From NCBI GenBank assembly GCA_000745135.1, contig JQNH01000001.1, positions 930,001 through 994,000 of the forward strand: a stretch of 64,000 nucleotides of DNA. Direction: 5' to 3'. This DNA is from Rhizobiales bacterium YIM 77505 (GTDB lineage Bacteria; Pseudomonadota; Alphaproteobacteria; Rhizobiales; Beijerinckiaceae). The translations under genes and the position numbers were made by a program. Shown piece after piece: positions 63,060 to 64,000 of the stretch (the stretch's first letter is position 1; each line of letters opens with the position of its first letter). A model generated the notes under the pieces. That model worked only from the letters and a program-made list of their open reading frames with translations. It was not told where the DNA came from and ran no database searches.

Positions 63060-63362
63060 ATGACCGATCGCCGCTTCGTCCATGTCACCTTCCGCGGGCG
63101 TGTGCAGGGGGTGGGCTTCCGCGCCTTTGTGGAACGGCTGGCGCAGGAACGCGGGCTCGACGGCTGGGTGCGCAACCGCGAGGACGGATCGGTTGAGGCG
63201 GTCTTCGCCGGCGCCTCCCATGCGGTGGACGCGACGCTCGAACTCTGCCGGCAGGGCCCGCCTGGCGCCCGCGTGGAGGAACTCGATCTTCGCGAGGAGG
63301 ATGCGGCCGGGCTCATCCCGTCCTCCCGCCCCGCCGGTTTCTACGTGCTGCCCACGGTCTAA
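63060..63362 (+). CDS. Acylphosphatase
   Basis: This 100-residue protein has [22 protein letters not shown] with the catalytic Arg in GVGFR and the Asn in [15 protein letters not shown]. It hydrolyses carboxyl phosphates such as acetyl phosphate. Normal length. Confidence 0.93.
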   Translation: MTDRRFVHVTFRGRVQGVGFRAFVERLAQERGLDGWVRNREDGSVEAVFAGASHAVDATLELCRQGPPGARVEELDLREEDAAGLIPSSRPAGFYVLPTV

Positions 63363-63470
63363 GAGAACGGGTCGCGCCCGACGGGAAGATCGCGTCGGCG
63401 GGAAGGGGCTTCATTCTATGGTGTTCGTCTCGGCTTGGCGCGTCGCGGCTGGCGGGCGAGGGATCACCCC

Positions 63471-63857
63471 ATGACCATCATGATCGTTCGGCTCGGCACG
63501 CCGCGGCAGCCAGGCGAAGGGCTGCGGATCGGGACCGTGCGGCGTCCGCCCCGCGGCGTCCGCAAGGAGCGCTACGCAGCCGAGGACTGGTTCGACCTCT
63601 GGTACCCGGATCTGGCGCCGAGCCCCGCGCTTATGGCGAAGGGCCGGGCGGCGACGAAGGCTGAAGAGTGGGGGGCGTTCCTGCGCGCGTTTCGCGCCGA
63701 GATGAACGAGCCGACGGCGCGGCGCGCGCTCGATCTCTTGGCCGCGCTCTCCCATCACGCCAACTTCTCGGTGGGCTGCTACTGCGAGGACGAAAGGCGC
63801 TGCCATCGTTCGGTGCTGCGGGCGCTCCTCGCCGAACGCGGTGCTGCGGTCGCCTGA
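63471..63857 (+). CDS. DUF488 family protein
   Basis: From ATG 63471 (MTIMIVRLGTPRQPGEGLRIGTVRRPPRGV) the protein has 128 residues. The C-terminal ALSHHANFSVGCYCEDERRCHRSVLRALL is the DUF488 signature with conserved Cys residues. GAGGGA lies seven bases before the ATG. Function is not established. Confidence 0.85.
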   Translation: MTIMIVRLGTPRQPGEGLRIGTVRRPPRGVRKERYAAEDWFDLWYPDLAPSPALMAKGRAATKAEEWGAFLRAFRAEMNEPTARRALDLLAALSHHANFSVGCYCEDERRCHRSVLRALLAERGAAVA

Positions 63858-63920
63858 AGACGGTTGGCCTGCAGTTGCCGGTCGACCGTGGGCTCCGACA
63901 TGCCATCCCGGGAAGAGGAC

Positions 63921-64000
63921 TTAGCCTTCCGGCTTCGGGTCGGGCTTTTCGACCGGCCCGCCGGCGTCGCGCCAAGCGCTGAAGCCGCCCTCGATGTGGC
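63921..64000 (-). CDS. Rhodanese-like domain protein, C-terminal end (5' part outside window)
   Basis: The minus-strand frame entering at the window edge reads HIEGGFSAWRDAGGPVEKPD and ends at TAA (63923-63921). HIEGGFSAWRDAGGPVEK is the well-conserved C-terminus of rhodanese sulfurtransferase domains. Only about 26 residues are present, so the active-site Cys is out of view. It is convergent with the DUF488 gene. Confidence 0.8.
   Translation of the reverse strand, partial: HIEGGFSAWRDAGGPVEKPDPKPEG

Overview
The window is GC-rich chromosomal DNA (roughly two-thirds G+C by eye) from an alphaproteobacterium, most likely of the order Hyphomicrobiales (Rhizobiales). The evidence is an ATP12-type chaperone, a DUF2865 protein, an NDUFS4-like protein, a ROSE-type RNA thermometer before an hsp20 gene and promoter motifs of the EcfG (general stress response) type. 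I cannot name a genus. No rRNA, tRNA or CRISPR was found.

Layout. 1-2127: the 3' end of a mannitol/fructuronate dehydrogenase-family gene, an intact IS5-family element inserted exactly at that gene's stop codon, and a small PHA-system protein gene. 2150-3827: a divergent pair (DUF2865 protein and CreA). 3844-21795 (minus strand): a six-gene alpha-glucan/trehalose operon read glgX > treZ > malQ::treY > GH13::glgE > treS::mak > glgB. Most junctions overlap and three adjacent genes are two-enzyme fusions. 22068-24138 (minus): a stand-alone LigD-type polymerase and an ATP-dependent DNA ligase, a split end-joining pair. 24390-31755: lytic transglycosylase, REC-like/PAS/GGDEF/EAL protein, glpK, enoyl-CoA hydratase, class III CoA-transferase and a DUF2905 protein. 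31850-34676 (minus): two Hsp20 genes followed by a small conserved protein, an NDUFS4-like fusion and an SPW-repeat membrane protein, probably one heat-shock transcript. 34920-41487: MaoC, VOC protein, divergent glgP and glgA, a SWIM zinc-finger protein and a small exported protein. 41780-46017: cysS and cimA with a GNAT gene and a MNT/HEPN toxin-antitoxin pair between them, all coupled by overlapping codons. 46073-56874: exported protein, LOG family, LysM protein, Atm1-type ABC exporter, psd, rarA, crcB, rluC-like, HAD phosphatase, ATP12 and PilZ. 57116-61897: propionyl-CoA carboxylase pccB and pccA, separated by two small genes. 61956-64000: gamma-glutamylcyclotransferase-like, DUF6766, acylphosphatase and DUF488 genes, then the 3' end of a rhodanese gene.

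How the genes fit together. TreY and TreZ would release trehalose from malto-oligosaccharides. TreS converts trehalose to maltose, the fused maltokinase makes maltose-1-phosphate and GlgE adds it to alpha-glucan, which GlgB branches. GlgX, MalQ and GlgP degrade and remodel the polymer, and GlgA is the ADP-glucose route. No glgC, otsA or otsB is in the window.

The regulatory sites point to stress control. Perfect GGAAC-N16-CGTT motifs (the EcfG consensus) lie in the right orientation upstream of glgA, of the ligase/polymerase pair and of the DUF2865 gene, and a degenerate one lies upstream of glgX. The hsp20 cluster has an RpoH-like promoter and a ROSE-like thermometer. These were found by reading the sequence by eye and have not been tested.
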